Part shown: positions 1 through 12,425 of the stretch, in pieces | Layout: each line of letters begins with the position of its first letter | How positions within the stretch are numbered: the stretch's first letter is position 1 | From: Magicicada septendecula | Lineage: Eukaryota; Arthropoda; Insecta; Hemiptera; Cicadidae | NCBI GenBank assembly: GCA_034769895.1 | Contig: CM068370.1 | Span: forward strand, 44,773,844 to 44,837,843 | DNA: 64,000 bases | Reading direction: 5' to 3' | The notes under the pieces: model-generated | The model's database searches: none | Told to the model about the DNA's origin: nothing | The model's input: the letters and a program-made list of their open reading frames with translations, nothing else | Translations under genes and position numbers: made by a program

Positions 1-650
1 TTAGTATTTGGACGTAATTCAAATAAGCTCATATCCCACCGGCTGGATGGGTATGTAAATACGTATATTAGAGCTCAGCACACAAACACGCACGCACCAG
101 AATTTAACGTTGCAATACACACATACAATGTAATGTACCGGTATACACAATATGATGTTACACGTACATGGCCTATTACTGGACATGCTCAGATCTTATG
201 TATCTTTCTCATTCGTAGTAGGCCTACTATAATCACTGATTCATGTAGGCCTACATGTTTCATTCATTCTGCTTCGATTTTTCACATCCCACTTGTTCGT
301 AACATTCACACACTATCTTAAATAAACTAATCCCACTGTTATTGTAAATTTATAAAACCGTATAGATCTAGGCTTATAACTTCACAGTATGTATTTTCCG
401 CAGTCAAATATTGTTCCAAATATTTATTTGATCAATATTTTTCCCTTTATATACTCTTAGTTTCGCCTATGACCAGGTTGTTCGGGCTCAGCGTTTTTAC
501 AACACAGAATTCATAATCGAGCGCTACGTAAAGAAGATGAAAAATGAGGGCTTTAAAGTCAGTTTAAACAAAACTGAATATCTAGTGATGAATTCAGAAG
601 CAAAATTTTGAAGTCTGTTGGCAAATTAGTTTGACAATTCTCCTGACTAG
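1..650. other. AT-rich stretch, nothing recognised
   Basis: No convincing gene, repeat pair or RNA is visible. The short open frames here have no recognisable motif. Weak reverse-transcriptase-like wording near 500-600 on the plus strand (valrQF-type then SLNKTEYLVMNSE) suggests a small LINE scrap, but it is too short to name. Confidence 0.4.
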
Positions 651-888
651 TAGGCCGTGGCCTAATGCTGCCGCATAAAAGAGACTTTTCGGCCCCACAA
701 TCGGAGGCCATCTTCAGTGTAACGTTTGAGCAACAACTGGTACGCTCTTTCGACCATCAACTGTAGCTGTTCTTTTGCCACAGCACTGTAAAAAACTGGA
801 GATGGCGTTACACGGACGATGGCGTTCAACGGTGGGGCCGAAACGTCTGTTTCATGCGGCAGCATTAGACCACGGCCTAATAGCCCGG
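651..888. repeat. Head-to-head hairpin with hammerhead-like cores
   Basis: Two inverted arms, about 651-724 and 806-888, pair imperfectly around an 80-bp centre. The left arm read on the minus strand and the right arm read on the plus strand carry the same order: ACA, a CUGAAGA-type box (CGGACGA in the right copy), a 20-nt stem-loop ending GGCC, GAAA, GUC, then UGU. This is the order of a minimal type I hammerhead ribozyme. The right arm ends in ccacggcctaatagcccgg, a tail shared with the copies near 15.5, 20.0, 35.1, 51.9 and 61.5 kb. The most likely origin is a Penelope-like element terminal repeat. The boxes carry substitutions, so activity is doubtful. Confidence 0.6.
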
Positions 889-3809
889 ATAATTGTCAGA
901 TTAGTAGTAACGGAGTTGACGCTGACCGAGAAAGCCTGAGATACCAAAATTTTGAAGTGCTGATGTCAATATATAAAAAAAAATTACAAACTAATTGACT
1001 ATTGACTTGGATCGAGAAAATTAGTTTAGGTGTAACAAATACACTTCAACGGGAAGGTCACAGGGAAAGCATAAACTCACTGCGATAGGATCGTAACGTT
1101 TCGAGGAAAACGAGAAGCGAGTGACGAATGATGCTCGATTCGTTATTGTGGTACAAATGTGAAGAGTCTAAACGCCAGTCTCAATAAGTAGTTAACAGCA
1201 GCAGAGTTAGACTAGCCAAGAAGAAGTGCTAGAGGATATCGATTCCGCAAAGAAAAACGAGATAAGAAATCAAATGTATATAAAATAAGCTATAATAGAA
1301 AAAATCCATATAAACGTTTAAAGTTACGGTAACAGTTCCCAGTGACAACCTAAGCTATGGCAGCCACAGAAACTTGCAGAAAACGCGTTTTCAGGTGAAA
1401 AATATGTGCGGACGCGAAAAATTCCAACTTTTTACTTGCAAGTTGCGAAGAAAATGCATAATTATTTATAGCGATGCAGCATTGAAACACAATGCTGCTT
1501 CGAGTTGGTTGCTTTTCCAATGATCTGCACAAAAACGGAGTATTAGCAGAAAACGTGTTCTGCCACAGAAAGAAAGACATGTATTGTAATAGGCAAGGGC
1601 CCTTGGGCCACTCCGCCTTACTTTGAGTTGTTTTTTCTTTACGTGGATTTCACAAAATGTAAGAAAGTTTAGTAGTTAGGTTAGTTTTCATCTTATCCAT
1701 ACAACGTCAATTTTACCTTTTTTACGTCAATAAACTACCTTATTTACTGCGTACGCAGCTAAATTAGACGTGGATTCCACGTAGGAAATGAAATAACGCG
1801 TTGTACATTATTTGGAGCCCATAATTGATTTTTCAAAATTTTTCGCAAAAAACAATTGTGCAAATTTTTTAGTCCGCACCTATTTTTGACCTGTAGTTTA
1901 CGTTGAAACACAAAAATGCGGTTTTTGCAAGGGTTTTGGCTGTCAGAGCTCACGTTGTCACTGCCGACTGTTACCAAAGTTATTTAGACATTTATTACGA
2001 ATGCCAAAAAGCAGTGACATAAACAAATTAATAAATCAAAACCTCTATGACAGAGAAAAATAGGAAGAAGTCATTCAATTCTTGGGTTGAGGTCAGACGA
2101 CATTCTACGAGAGTCCGCCGTATAGTAAAAGAGCATTTGGTAAACTCGGGTATACTGGTAATAGAGGTAATCTCGTGATACTTTTGGTGAGGCTTGTCAC
2201 GAGTTAACCAATGCTCCCACAAATGCGTAGTTTCTCCATTGAGAGCAGCGCATTCTAACGTTTGGTTTGAGTTATTGTAGGCGCGACTGCAACACGTATT
2301 TATTGTTTTGAAACGTTTTGAAGTGAAAAGTAATGAATAATTCTTATATTTCTGTATCTGTTAATAGGACGTGTGTTTTTATTGTACCATAATTGTAATT
2401 CACTATATTAAGTATCAAATTTAGTCTTAAATTGTCGGTTAATACATGCTGAATACGGTGGTACATGTTTTGATAGGTTATGGACAGCGTATACGTTGTA
2501 GGACCTTATCTCCGGACCGTAATTTTAAAAATGTTTTGTGTTGTTTTCCAAGTAAAGACGCTTCCTAGTAATGTACAAATTTATTTAATTAATTTATTTT
2601 TTGACATTTACTTCTGAAAAAGACTTCCATTAAATACAAATCTTCTAAATTGTTTTCTACTAAAATTTTCCATAGTTTTTATTTCCTGGATTGGATTTCT
2701 CCGTACTATTGGTGTTTTCAATTTTCATGTTTTTGACCGTATGATTTTAGCTTTATTTTATTTATGATTTAGATGTCACGAGTATGCCTTACGTATCACG
2801 AGATTGCCTCAATCCAGGTGAAGTCATGATATCACGAGTATGTCACAAGATTACCAAGCAAGAACATTGTTTCGAAATTTAATTAAAATAAATATAACAT
2901 GTTGTTGTATCCAACAAATTTTTAGTGCTATAAAGTCCTCAGAAACCATTTTTTCCAAAGAATAAAACAGAAAAAAGAAATAAAAATTTTTGGTTGGCAC
3001 AATCGGTATTTTATATACGTTATCACGAGTTTACCCAAGTTTACCATACATGGGGCAATAGTCACGGCGAAACAGTGGGACTGCGGTAACAAGCCGTGTT
3101 AGGATAAATGTAATAGTTACTTAACTCTCTCATTAATTACGTATTAACTTGAATTTTATTTGCAATGTTGTTTTCAGATTTTCAGGCAAAAAAATGAGTA
3201 TGCCTGAGCATTTTTTTTACAAACCGTACACTTAACGCGATCAGTGTGAAAAATTATTACAGGCCAGATATTCGCCGTGTCGGGAAAACAATTACACTGG
3301 CGCGGCGTGGTGGTGCGCCCCCACATTTGCATACGTGTGTGGGCGCCCAGTTATAGCCTCAATGTTGAGTGTTAACACGTGTTTCCAGGTGTTCACTGCT
3401 CCAGTCTACTTGAATTTATTGTTCCCTCTGGCAGACAGTACGACCACGCTGCCTCCGCGTACACTGTCGTACACGCTGAATGAGTCGACGGATTTCCTTT
3501 CAACGTCTGAAGCACATTGTTGTCATCCCCCCCCCCCCACGTCACCTTAAGGGAACGTGGTGTCAACGATATGTGTCCACGCAGTGCAGGAGGGTTGTCG
3601 GGACACAAGTCATACGTTGTAGTCCAAGGCAAAGATATACAATCCTTCGACTCGTGGTATACAAAAATTAGGTTTTGCTCGATTTCAGTCACTTCAGATC
3701 GTGAACCGTTACAATCTATTTTTATTTTTTATTATTTTTTTTATTGGCTAGGTATACGCTTCGAGTACATTATTCAACTAAATAAAAACTGAAAACATAA
3801 ACGGTGATA
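889..3809. other. Long unassigned stretch
   Basis: About 2.9 kb without a supportable gene. It is AT-rich, with a locally GC-richer patch at 3290-3640 that includes a run of ten C at about 3528. The hexamer CACGAG/CTCGTG and close variants recur between 2160 and 3030, without clear period. Open frames on both strands are short and show no family motif. Confidence 0.4.
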
Positions 3810-4440
3810 ACAATGACAAACATCAAGACAATATCCAAGAAAATGGAAACTCGATATGGGCAAATCTATGGACCTGCCAAATTCATTATCTCGGATAAAT
3901 TAAAACAAAATGTCTCAGACAAAAAAGCCATTAATGCTAAACTTATGCATTACTCAACAGTAAAATAAAATACTATTTAATAAAACAGTAAAATACTGTA
4001 AAACTGTGTAATACTGTAGTAATACTGTAAAATAAAATACTGTCTCTTAGATTCCCCCGGAAGCACTTTATGCAGCTGAGTGTCTGACTCTGAACAACGA
4101 AATGATAATAGAAATTACAGAAAGGAAAATATTAAGAAAACTCTTGGACCAATAAAAGATTGATTACTGTACAGAAGACGCCACAATAATGAGTTCTACA
4201 CACGTATTGAGAAAATTACAGACGTAATTAAAAAAAGAAGAATTACTTTCTACGGACGTGTTCAAAGAATGAATCCTGACAGACTAATAGGGAATTAACT
4301 ATTTCAAAAAGCTCAAAATGTGCAATACGTGGTTCAAAGAAACAGAAAAAACATAGAACAACTCCAGATTCCTCAAGAACACATTGAAGAATGCTTGCCA
4401 CTAAAAAAAAAAAAATTAAAAAATGCCCAAGGGAATTTCA
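3810..4440 (+). pseudogene. LINE fragment, family B (copy 1), 3' part of reverse-transcriptase ORF
   Basis: Broken plus-strand reading gives PEALYAAECLTLNN and then ERKILRKLLGP, followed by a YGRVQRMNPDRL-like block. The same order is seen in family B copies at 38460-38990 (+), 46190-47040 (-) and 63700-64000 (+), where it reads SECLALNYNLDKLEILE and RIIRKILGP. This is the region after the reverse-transcriptase palm and thumb of a non-LTR retrotransposon ORF2, ending in the GHLYRMDDNRL-like domain common near LINE 3' ends. Stops and frameshifts interrupt it. It is a dead, 5'-truncated copy, and the clade was not determined. Confidence 0.65.
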
Positions 4441-4479
4441 GGAAAACCCCAAGTAGAGGGTAGGTGTCATCTAGACTGC

Positions 4480-5700
4480 GGAAAGGAGGGAGAGACATTT
4501 TTCACTCGTCGTTTCTCATTTTTCACTCTATCAGTCCATTTTACTTTAACCACATTTTGCCACAACCACATTTCGAAGGTATCTAGGTACCGTTCTTTTT
4601 TCTTCTGACGGTCCATGTTTTACTGCCATTTAAAACCACACTCCAAATAAAACATTTAGCAATTTTCTTTTTCATTTCCATTGGAATGCCTCTTGCTGTC
4701 ACCAATGATTCCATGTTTTAAAAAGCTCTCTTACCCATAGATATCCTACTTCTGACATCCTCCGCATTCCTTTTATTCCTTTCCTTCACATCCTACTCCA
4801 GCTTCCGTACCATGTTACCGCATTCCTAAATACTTATATGACTTCACTTCCTCTACAAGTTTTTCTTTTGTGTAACAGAGCCTTTGTTCTTGCCAATTCT
4901 GATCACTTTAGTTTTGCATACATTTATTTTCGTTCCAAACACTTTCCCCACTCTTAAACTAATTTCTAATATAAATTATAGCTCGTTTCTTATTCCGCTA
5001 AAACTGCTTGATTATTTTCGTATTTAATGGTCTTTATTCTTTCTACTCCAACTACAATTTCTTCTGTTTTTTTCCAAGGCATTGGCTGTCAACTATTCAG
5101 CGTAGATATTGAACAGTGTTAGTGACAAACAGCATCCTTGTCTGACGTCTCTTTGCTAGTGCCTATCTCTTCCGTTTAATTTTCATCAACTCTTACTACT
5201 AACTTCTTTTTTTGTACACCTCTTTCATTAGTATTCCATTCTTCCATTCTATATCAATATCATTGAAAATCTTCAGTAGAATAGTCCAGTCAACTCTATC
5301 GAAACATTTCTACCAATCCATAAAAAAAACATAAATTTCCCTGTTCACTTCTAATATTCTTTCTCCCAACATCCTCAAGTGTTCAATTAAATCTTTACCT
5401 TTTCTAAACCGAATTGGTCTTCCCCCCATATTGTCCTGAATTATTTTCTCTATTCTTCTTAGCGTCAACCTTATGACAGTCTTTGTAACGTGACAGATAA
5501 AACTATGCGTCCTATAGTCTTTACATTTTTTAACATTGCACATCTTCAGTAAGGAGACTAGAATTGTTCACTAAATCTTCAGGCCAACTACTCGTGTTGT
5601 TGATCCTACTGAGTAGATTGGTAAGTTCTTAAAACTGTCAATGCCTCACGGCACGGTATTCTATCACAGTCCATCGCTTTCCTCTCCCTAAGCTTCTGAA
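4480..5700 (-). pseudogene. Antisense LINE fragment (family C), reverse-transcriptase region
   Basis: Read on the minus strand, 5543-5310 gives MCNVKKCKDYRTHSFICHVTK, then RRIEKIIQDNMGG, FRKGKD and VNREIYVFFMDW. It continues into KCFDRVDW-like sequence near 5300-5270. This is the order of fingers and palm motifs of a non-LTR reverse transcriptase (KDYR.ISL, FRKG, then F.D...AFD.V). Further downstream on the minus strand, near 4870-4820, a SYKYLG motif marks the later thumb region. The piece therefore runs antisense through about 1.2 kb. Many stops show it is inactive. It abuts the family B fragment in opposite orientation. Confidence 0.7.
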
Positions 5701-5728
5701 TTCGCTTCTTCACTTCTCACCTAAATAC

Positions 5729-6301
5729 TGTTACGACATTACACAACATGGTACGTGCTTCTCGGCTATTCCAGCGGAGCCCGGCTGCAATGTGTGCGCG
5801 CTACTTTGAGGTGAAGGACAGTAATCGTAAAGTATTTGAGATGAAGGACAATAATTATTACGTGACACTTTTCACGCGTCCGCAACGAGACTTTTCCAAC
5901 CATACCGGTCTGCGCGCGCTGTGTTCAAGACCGCAATCAATTACGTTCTAGTAGACGCCTATTATGGAATATTCTGGAACTCACCGGGGTATAAATACAA
6001 GTACTCAGCGGCGGTTAGTTTAGTTTGAGTTGCGATTTATTCCAGTGCGGTTCGAAGTATTGTGGCGAAGTGTTATGTGTTTTATAATTGTGCGGGACAA
6101 TTGTAATACAATTGTGTTGTATATTAGCTGACATTATTATTGGGTGCGAACAATTTTTATTTTTATTTGTTGTACGAGACTATCTTGTCGATTACAAACT
6201 GTTTAAATGTGATAATTAAAGCTGGTGATTAGTGACTTAATTGGTGTCTTGTATTTTGTCTTCTACTGTACCATACGACGATCAGTCAGACAGTCGTAAC
6301 A
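5729..6301 (+). mobile_element. Solo LTR with TATA box
   Basis: The segment begins TGTTACGAC and ends GTCGTAACA, an inverted terminal repeat with the TG...CA ends of an LTR. A TATA box (TATAAATA, 5990-5997) follows a CpG-containing upstream half. An ATTAAA signal lies near 6215. There is no second copy and no internal coding region nearby, so this is a solo LTR left by recombination. Flanks (aatac on the left, caata on the right) do not give a clean target duplication, so the ends could be off by a base. The superfamily (gypsy or Bel) cannot be told from the LTR alone. Confidence 0.65.
5990..5997 (+). promoter_or_regulatory. TATA box in the solo LTR
   Basis: TATAAATA about 260 bp from the left end of the LTR, followed about 20-30 bp downstream by a cagcggcggttagt region where initiation would be expected. 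It fits an RNA polymerase II promoter of an LTR retrotransposon. Confidence 0.55.
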
Positions 6302-7208
6302 CAATATCTTTTCGTTTCTCGGTTCCCTTCATCACATTTCCATTCATCTTCAAGCACTATTCGTTACCTCACTAGCGCTGTTTGTCGGATATTTGATACC
6401 CTGCCGTGGTACAGGGTCCTTTTGTCCTGTTTAACCTAGAGACGAAATGATTCAACGGAAATTATTTGACGCTCCACTCTGTTACAGATAACCTCAAGAG
6501 TAGTCTAATATTGCAATTCACATTGTCTACGAGACAAACCTCCCGTTCGCGTCTCAGAAGGATGTCGATCTCAGTCGTAAGTTCTTTGTGAGACGGTTTT
6601 CAATGGGCCATGATTTTCAATAGCAGTGACCTCAAGGTGACTTCGATGTTTTAGATCCGCGCGTTATTCGGCATGCAAACCCTCTGGCGTGACGCTTCGT
6701 AGATAGTTCCTCGATGTCACGTATAATCGAACAATTGGTTCAGTTCAGTCGGAATCGGATATAACGTTGAAATCGTCCAGGCTATTTGTGTTGTCCTCTT
6801 GAGACCGACAACGTTAGTATTCCAGTATACGTAAAAATGTTTCAAGGGACACTATGAGTGCAGGTAGTGAGCAACAGAATTCTAGGTCTGAGCTAGGTTG
6901 ACACTGTAGACGACAGTAAGTCATTACATTTAGAGGAAAACTGTTTGGAGATGTCCATACGGCTGGACGTTGGTTTCGCGATTATGATTAGGGCAGTCGA
7001 CGTTTCCAGGCCAGGAGTTAGACTTGGCTTTATAAGTGAAGGGGCGACGGTACTTGAAACCTACATAAACATAGCGGAATTTTAAGTGCTACTTAACGTC
7101 AGAGTTATTTTCCTTCACGTTTACATTATTTCTGTACCTTGCTTGCATTAGAATGAAGGAGTTTAGTAACGCGAGCACTTACGAACGATTTGGTAGGAAT
7201 CACAGTTT
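6302..7208. other. Unassigned stretch
   Basis: Nine hundred bases of mixed composition between the solo LTR and the foldback. No long open frame, repeat pair or recognisable motif was seen. Confidence 0.4.
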
Positions 7209-7806
7209 GTATTTAACTCTGACAGCTGTTTCAGCTTCTCAAGCTACTGTCAAAGAGATCAGTGAATAACTAAAATAGAGGATGTTAGGGTAGCGAACAT
7301 CTGTTTAAGGCGTGTATCCTGACATGTGTGGGGTGTGAAGATGGAAGGGGGGTTGTAGGAGCTAAGGAAAGGGTCAAGTGTCTGTAAGAACTAAATATAT
7401 AATCTGAATGGAAAATATAAAAAATAACTAAACTAAATAACAACTTTTAATAAAGGGGATACACATAATTCAGTTTGTTCATTTGTTAAATTCATTTGTT
7501 AAAAAAGAAAGCAATGAAAAGTAACAAAAATTTAACAAATGAACAAACTGAATTCTGTTTATCCTCTTTATTAAAAGCTGTTATTTAGTTTTGTTAATTT
7601 TTGTAATTTTCGTTCAGATTATATTTAGTTTTTACAGACACTTGACCTTCCCTTACCTCTTACAACCCCCCTCCATCTTCACACCCCACACATGTCAGGA
7701 TACACGGCCTAAACAGATGTCCATCACCCTAACATCCTCTGTTTAGTTATTCACTGATTTTTTTGACAATAGCTTGAGAAACTGAAACAGATGTCAGAGT
7801 TAAATA
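7209..7806. repeat. 600-bp foldback element
   Basis: Left arm 7209-7490 and right arm 7531-7806 are inverted copies separated by a 40-bp loop. Outer ends read tatttaactctgacag on the left and its inverse on the right. Near the loop, tttgttcatttgttaaa meets its complement. Similarity runs along the whole arm with scattered mismatches and small gaps. It encodes nothing. No hammerhead core was found, which separates it from the other hairpins here. A foldback (long-TIR) non-autonomous DNA element is the simplest reading. Confidence 0.75.
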
Positions 7807-8271
7807 AAAAGTGTGAAACGTACCAAGTGTGTATATACTTTAAAAAAAAAAAACCTTTGTACTAATATGTTTCACCAAGTGCCCAACGAGTCATCAATTA
7901 ATATCATTGATAGGAACCCGTGAATACATAGGCGACGTTTTTCGGCTTTAGTACCGACTAGTTAAGGAACCAGTTTCATTGCTGACAGTACTGTAGGCTT
8001 CGCCAACTCGGGCTGGATTAAAACTGGATTCGATTATAACAATAACTTATATGCACAAATGCCGAGCCGACAGTGAAGCCAAGGGAGGCTATAACTACCT
8101 GAACGCCCAAATGTTCCAGGCAGGCACAGGCGTCTCGTATTCTCGGGGTTTGGAAGTGTATGGTAAAATGACGCGGAAGAGTCATGCAAGGGAAATACGG
8201 AAATACTACTTCTGCTTAATTCGTATCTACATAGTGACATGCTATTTGTGTTGTGTCACTTTACAAGGATA
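7807..8271. other. Unassigned stretch
   Basis: No supportable gene. A short A run lies at about 7842. The 73-residue open frame on the plus strand has no motif and ends at the mariner boundary. Confidence 0.35.
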
Positions 8272-9166
8272 GGGTGAAAAGTTCCGGGCCTGAATAGGAA
8301 AACAAAACTTTTCTGGATTAATTTGCATTTATTCCTCAACATAATCTCTGTTTAGCTCTACACTGTTTTTCCAACGATTTTGTAAAGCGGTTTTACCAGA
8401 CTGATAAGCCGGTTTCTCGAGGCACTCAAAATAGACATTTACAGCATCGCTGACTTGATTGTAGTCAGTAAATCTGTTCCCACCGAGTCATTTTTGAGGT
8501 AAGGATAGGGATAGGGTCACTCGGGGCTAAATAGGGCGAGTATGGTGGCTGAGGAAACAATTCGAACATTAATTCTTTGATTTTAGCCATCGCAACAATT
8601 GGTTGAAAACTCCTTTTTGGTCAAGTGTCAGCAAACGCAGCATCCATCTAGCGCACAGCTTTGTCATACACAGATGTTCGTGTAAGATATTGCGCACACG
8701 TTCCGTTGATATACCAGCAGTCTCAGCTATCTCGTCCACTTTCATTCTATGGTCTACGAAAACGGGTTTGGGATTTTTTTCTATTTTTGCTGGGACAGTC
8801 ACTTCAGCTGGACGCCCAACACGTGGGTCGTCAGCTGTGCTTGTCCGACCCATTTAAACACAGCAACCCAGCGCCCAACCGTTGTATTCGATGGGTGAGA
8901 GTCCCCCAACTTTGAATACAACTCCGTTTTCATATCGGTTGCAGTTAAATCTATGAAAACAAAATTTAATCACAGCATGAGTTTCCAGTCTATTCAACGA
9001 TGGTCGAGGCGCTTACAGCGGTGGACTGGGCCACTAATAATAAACAACTCGTTGACTTGAAATCATGGAAACTACACCTACAAAGGATGAAATCATACAA
9101 CACGGCAACATAATAAGCGTAGTAGCGCTATGTAGGCCTATGTGTCAGGCCCGGAACGTTTCACCC
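8272..9166 (-). mobile_element. Internally deleted mariner element
   Basis: Terminal inverted repeats of 22 bp (GGGTGAAAAGTTCCGGGCCT at the left, its near-complement ending GGAACGTTTCACCC at the right) are flanked by TA on both sides (8270-8271 and 9167-9168), the mariner target duplication. Length is 895 bp against roughly 1.3 kb for intact elements. The minus strand carries a broken transposase. The element is non-autonomous and old. Confidence 0.88.
8300..8965 (-). pseudogene. Mariner transposase remnant, central catalytic part deleted
   Basis: Reading from high to low coordinates, 8853-8569 encodes an N-terminal helix-turn-helix region: DDPRVGRP, then VDEIAETAGISTERVRNILH and LCARWMLRLLTLDQK. 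These are hallmarks of mariner transposases. Downstream the text jumps to a C-terminal block near 8480-8340 (GGNRFTDYNQVSDAV, then AYQSGKTALQNRWKNSVEL). The DDE catalytic segment expected between these blocks is missing, so an internal deletion explains the short element. The part before the first methionine (8854-8965) is also recognisable but stop-ridden. Not functional. Confidence 0.85.
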
Positions 9167-9168
9167 TA

Positions 9169-10493
9169 CCCTCGTAAATAAGTTTAAGTTTCCAGTTCGG
9201 GGCTCAGACGGGTCCAATATAGGGCTTCTACCTTTCCAAATCGAAAAATATATGTACGGAGTGTCTGCAACAGAGACCGTTGTCTCTGCATCCACATTCC
9301 AGATGTTAATGGTATTAGGTCGAATAAATTCGTAGAGAAGTGCGGTTAGGGATCTCATAAAGACAATTTTTCACTAGGTAGTGGGAGAAGATCGACGAAG
9401 ATTTGTATGGTTATACTTTCATAACACATTCCTAACTAATTCATATATAAGCATATTAACCTGCACTTAAACTATAATAAACCTTACATTAACAGGTGCT
9501 ATGTATCTCAACAGGCTACATGCCATACATTAGGCTTTTAGAAAAATTAACTCGTCCCTTCACACATTTGTTAATATCACACACATGCTATGAGTGCACG
9601 TGCTTCAGAAATATATACGCAATAAATACACGCTACAAAATGGATTAAAGATGCAATTAAAAAAAAAAATACGTAGACTAACTGGAGAGCGGTTTAGAAT
9701 ATGAAGGTTTACAGTGTCATAGTAAGCAATAAAATACGACCATGCACAAAGCAGAAGCAAGTGAGGAAATTGTAAGAGAATAAGAAAAATGTTTAACAAT
9801 TAAATATTTGTGTTAATGTTCTCGGAACGGAGATCGGTGACGAACGTAGTGGTAAAAAAACTGGCCTATGTGAACAGCTAAAGTATGATGGGAATAAAAG
9901 AATAATTTTTCAAGTGCTAACTTATGGAAAACATCGAATGAAAATAGCTGGCATACATCTTTCAATTATGAGATCTGCAATGTAATGTTGTTTAGGAAAA
10001 TGCAGTCAGATGGGGAAGAGGAATAACACCCTCAAACAGACGAGTTTAAACTTAATAAAATGAAATGTTTTTAGTTAGTGTGCACTTTCTGCTACGACTG
10101 GTAGATCAGATACATGGAGACTAAACACAACAGTAAAATAAAAACTGAGGATTGCTCAGAAAAGCGTATTAATTGCAGGAGTAAAAAGTAGATAGTAAAA
10201 TGATAAAATAGATAAACAACTAAACTAGATTGTGTGATACAATTTAAGAAAAAATTACAGAATTAAGAAATTTAACTAGAAATGAGCAGAGTATTTAGCA
10301 AGGTAAGGATGTAACAAATAGTCTCGAAGGTTGTTATATAGTAGCAAAGAGAAAGAAGCGGGGGCTATTTAGATAATTTTATATTGGGATATTTGACAAA
10401 GGGGGCTGGGCAAATTCATTTCAGAAAACAATGACTGACGAGGCAGTCGCTGAGAATGGCAGACATATGACGACGATAACGTAATAGATAATA
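9169..10493. other. Unassigned AT-rich stretch
   Basis: About 1.3 kb of AT-rich DNA with short homopolymer runs. No motif-bearing open frame or repeat partner elsewhere in the window was seen. Confidence 0.4.
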
Positions 10494-12100
10494 CAGTGGA
10501 GTCTCAATTATTCGAGTTAATGTGGACCACAGTTACTGGGGATTCCATCGAGAAAATAAAAGAAAAAGTAAACAAAAATTGTTTTGCCATGTTTATTGGT
10601 TAATAAAATGCTACACATTTGACTTGTCAGGGAGTATAACTTTCTTCATGAGACGATTGTTTTGTTCCGAATTTATCTCACGAATTGCGATAACAATCTC
10701 TTCGTCACTAAATTCGTTTCTTCCTTCATTATTAACCCGTTTTTCATTATCTCTTTTCGTAACGTCTTCGTACCCTACGATTTCGCCTTCGTCATTTTGT
10801 GCTGGATTTAATTTTCAATTTGTTTCAACAAATTTATTCTACAAACGTTGCAGGGTTTTGGACGAAACATTATACTACGCACTCACCAGTACACATTTAA
10901 AAAAAATTTTCTTTAATTGGGTGACGGTGAGCATGAATGTTCCGTCCCTATTCTGTAAAGTAGACAACAGGAGAAGTCGGCGACAATATCGCTTGAATGT
11001 TTCTTTTACCCCTTAATCGAGGACTGAACGAGGAAGTGGATGTCTGACGGCAAAAATTTAAATGGTTTTAAATGGTTCTGTTTCCAGCTTCTTGGGAAGG
11101 GACACTATCCATTAATAAAATAGAATTTTTATTCCATTCTTTTTTTTCTAATAAATTAATCAGAAAACGCATTTCTTAAACGAACTTGTATCCATCCATG
11201 CACTTCTTTGATTTCCAGGCAAGGCCAATAAACTTATGTTTTAAGTGCTCTATGTTCAGCCGACTTTCCTAAGCACACAAGCGGTAATTTATACTCACCT
11301 GAACCACTAGCGCATAGAACAGTGATACTTACTTTGGACCGTTTGTACCCTGCAACAGCTTTTCCTTCTCTTGAGGCGAGTGTTTTAGGTAGTAACATTT
11401 TGAAGTTCAACCTCCTTTCGTTATAGGTATAAATCTGGTATGGAACGTAACCTTCTTCTTCTCCTAAAATTTGTTTAAATTTTCTTTGAAATTCGACAAG
11501 AGCTTCTGAATCTGCCGACAATTTTTCTCCTGTTATATATAATTGACGCACCCCATACCGTTTTTTACCGTTTTACCAAACGATTGACCCATCCAGCACT
11601 TGTAGAAAATCTCCCCTAAAAAACCGCTGATTAAAAAATTTGGCTTTTTCTTGTAGTATCGGTACACCCGTCTTCCGTTGTTGTGTGAACCAAGGAAACA
11701 AAGCCTCACTGATCATGTCTTCAGAGGTTGAGGATGTCATACTTTTCCGCCCCGACCTCGTCGAAACGTTAGACGTAGCCCAATAATCAAGCTTGTAATG
11801 ATTTCGTTTCCAGACTCCTAGTGTTACTTCACCAACACCTATGTTGCGTGCTACATTTTCAACAGACTTCCCCTTGTCGAATCTTTTTAAGGCCACCAGT
11901 TTCGTTTCTAATGAAGCTACCAACTTGTTTCTTCTCTCCACCAATGACGTGTTAACTTATACGGAGACTACGCACGCACGCATAATAATAAAGTTACATT
12001 TTCAAAGCGATGTGAAAGCAGGAATCGAGAAGAATCTGTGTAAGCGAGTTAAGAAATGTGATAAGGGGTTAAGGGTCAGATCCGATAAGGACTGTCTTAC
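10494..12100 (-). mobile_element. Decayed Tigger (pogo-type) DNA transposon
   Basis: A Tigger-like terminus, CAGTGGAGTCTCAATTATTC, begins at 10494 directly after TA. A minus-strand transposase remnant fills about 10540-11944. The matching right terminus was not found, so the right boundary (about 12100) is approximate and the end may be truncated or replaced by the GC-rich repeat at 12128. Confidence 0.65.
10540..11944 (-). pseudogene. Tigger/CENP-B-like transposase, frameshifted
   Basis: From high to low coordinates, 11944-11573 encodes a CENP-B-type DNA-binding start (KLVALKRFDKGKSVENVAR, then GVGEVTLGVWKRN) and a second helix-turn-helix stretch. After a frameshift, 11551-11234 gives part of the DDE domain (LNFKMLLPKTLASREGKAV, SKVSITVLCASGSGEYKLPL). 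The position usually occupied by the first catalytic aspartate (N.DETGL in relatives) reads YNERRLNFK, so the motif is damaged. Near 11000-10600 the minus strand resembles the acidic C-terminal tail (VKETFKRYCRRLL, then EFSDEEIVIAIRE). Frameshifts, stops and the altered catalytic motif make it a pseudogene. The plus-strand 164-residue open frame over 10522-11016 is its shadow. Confidence 0.75.
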
Positions 12101-12127
12101 GTTTAAACAACAGAGACGACATGCTAT

Positions 12128-12425
12128 AAAGGGGCCTACACACGCTCCTTGAAGCCGGGGAGGTCTGCCTCAAGGCGGGCGGCCTGGCCTTGAGACAGAC
12201 CGGAGCGTATATAGCAAGATTGGCCTCAAAACAGACCTGTTGCAGATTGGCCTCAATAGGCCGCCATAGTAAATACGAAGTTTCGTTCGTACGGCCTTCG
12301 CATTGTTCCCGTTCAACAGGCCAGGCGGTGCGTGTGTACCAGCCTGGTCTGCCTTCAGGCCGTTCAGTCGTAGCGTTTAAGCCTAGCGCATACACGAGTA
12401 CTCTTTTAGTGATCGCTATTATCAA
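12128..12425. repeat. GC-rich hairpin-containing repeat
   Basis: A sharply GC-richer island in AT-rich surroundings. A 15-bp stem (12162-12176 with 12187-12201, one mismatch) and outer cgctcc/ggagcg pairing form a hairpin. The words GGCCTCAA and CAGACC recur four or more times. It begins GGGGCCTACACACGC. It is probably the end of a non-autonomous DNA element, but no target duplication was identified. Confidence 0.4.

Noticed and set aside
10522..11016. 164-codon plus-strand frame
   Set aside because: It is the reverse-strand shadow of the Tigger transposase remnant and starts just inside its terminus.
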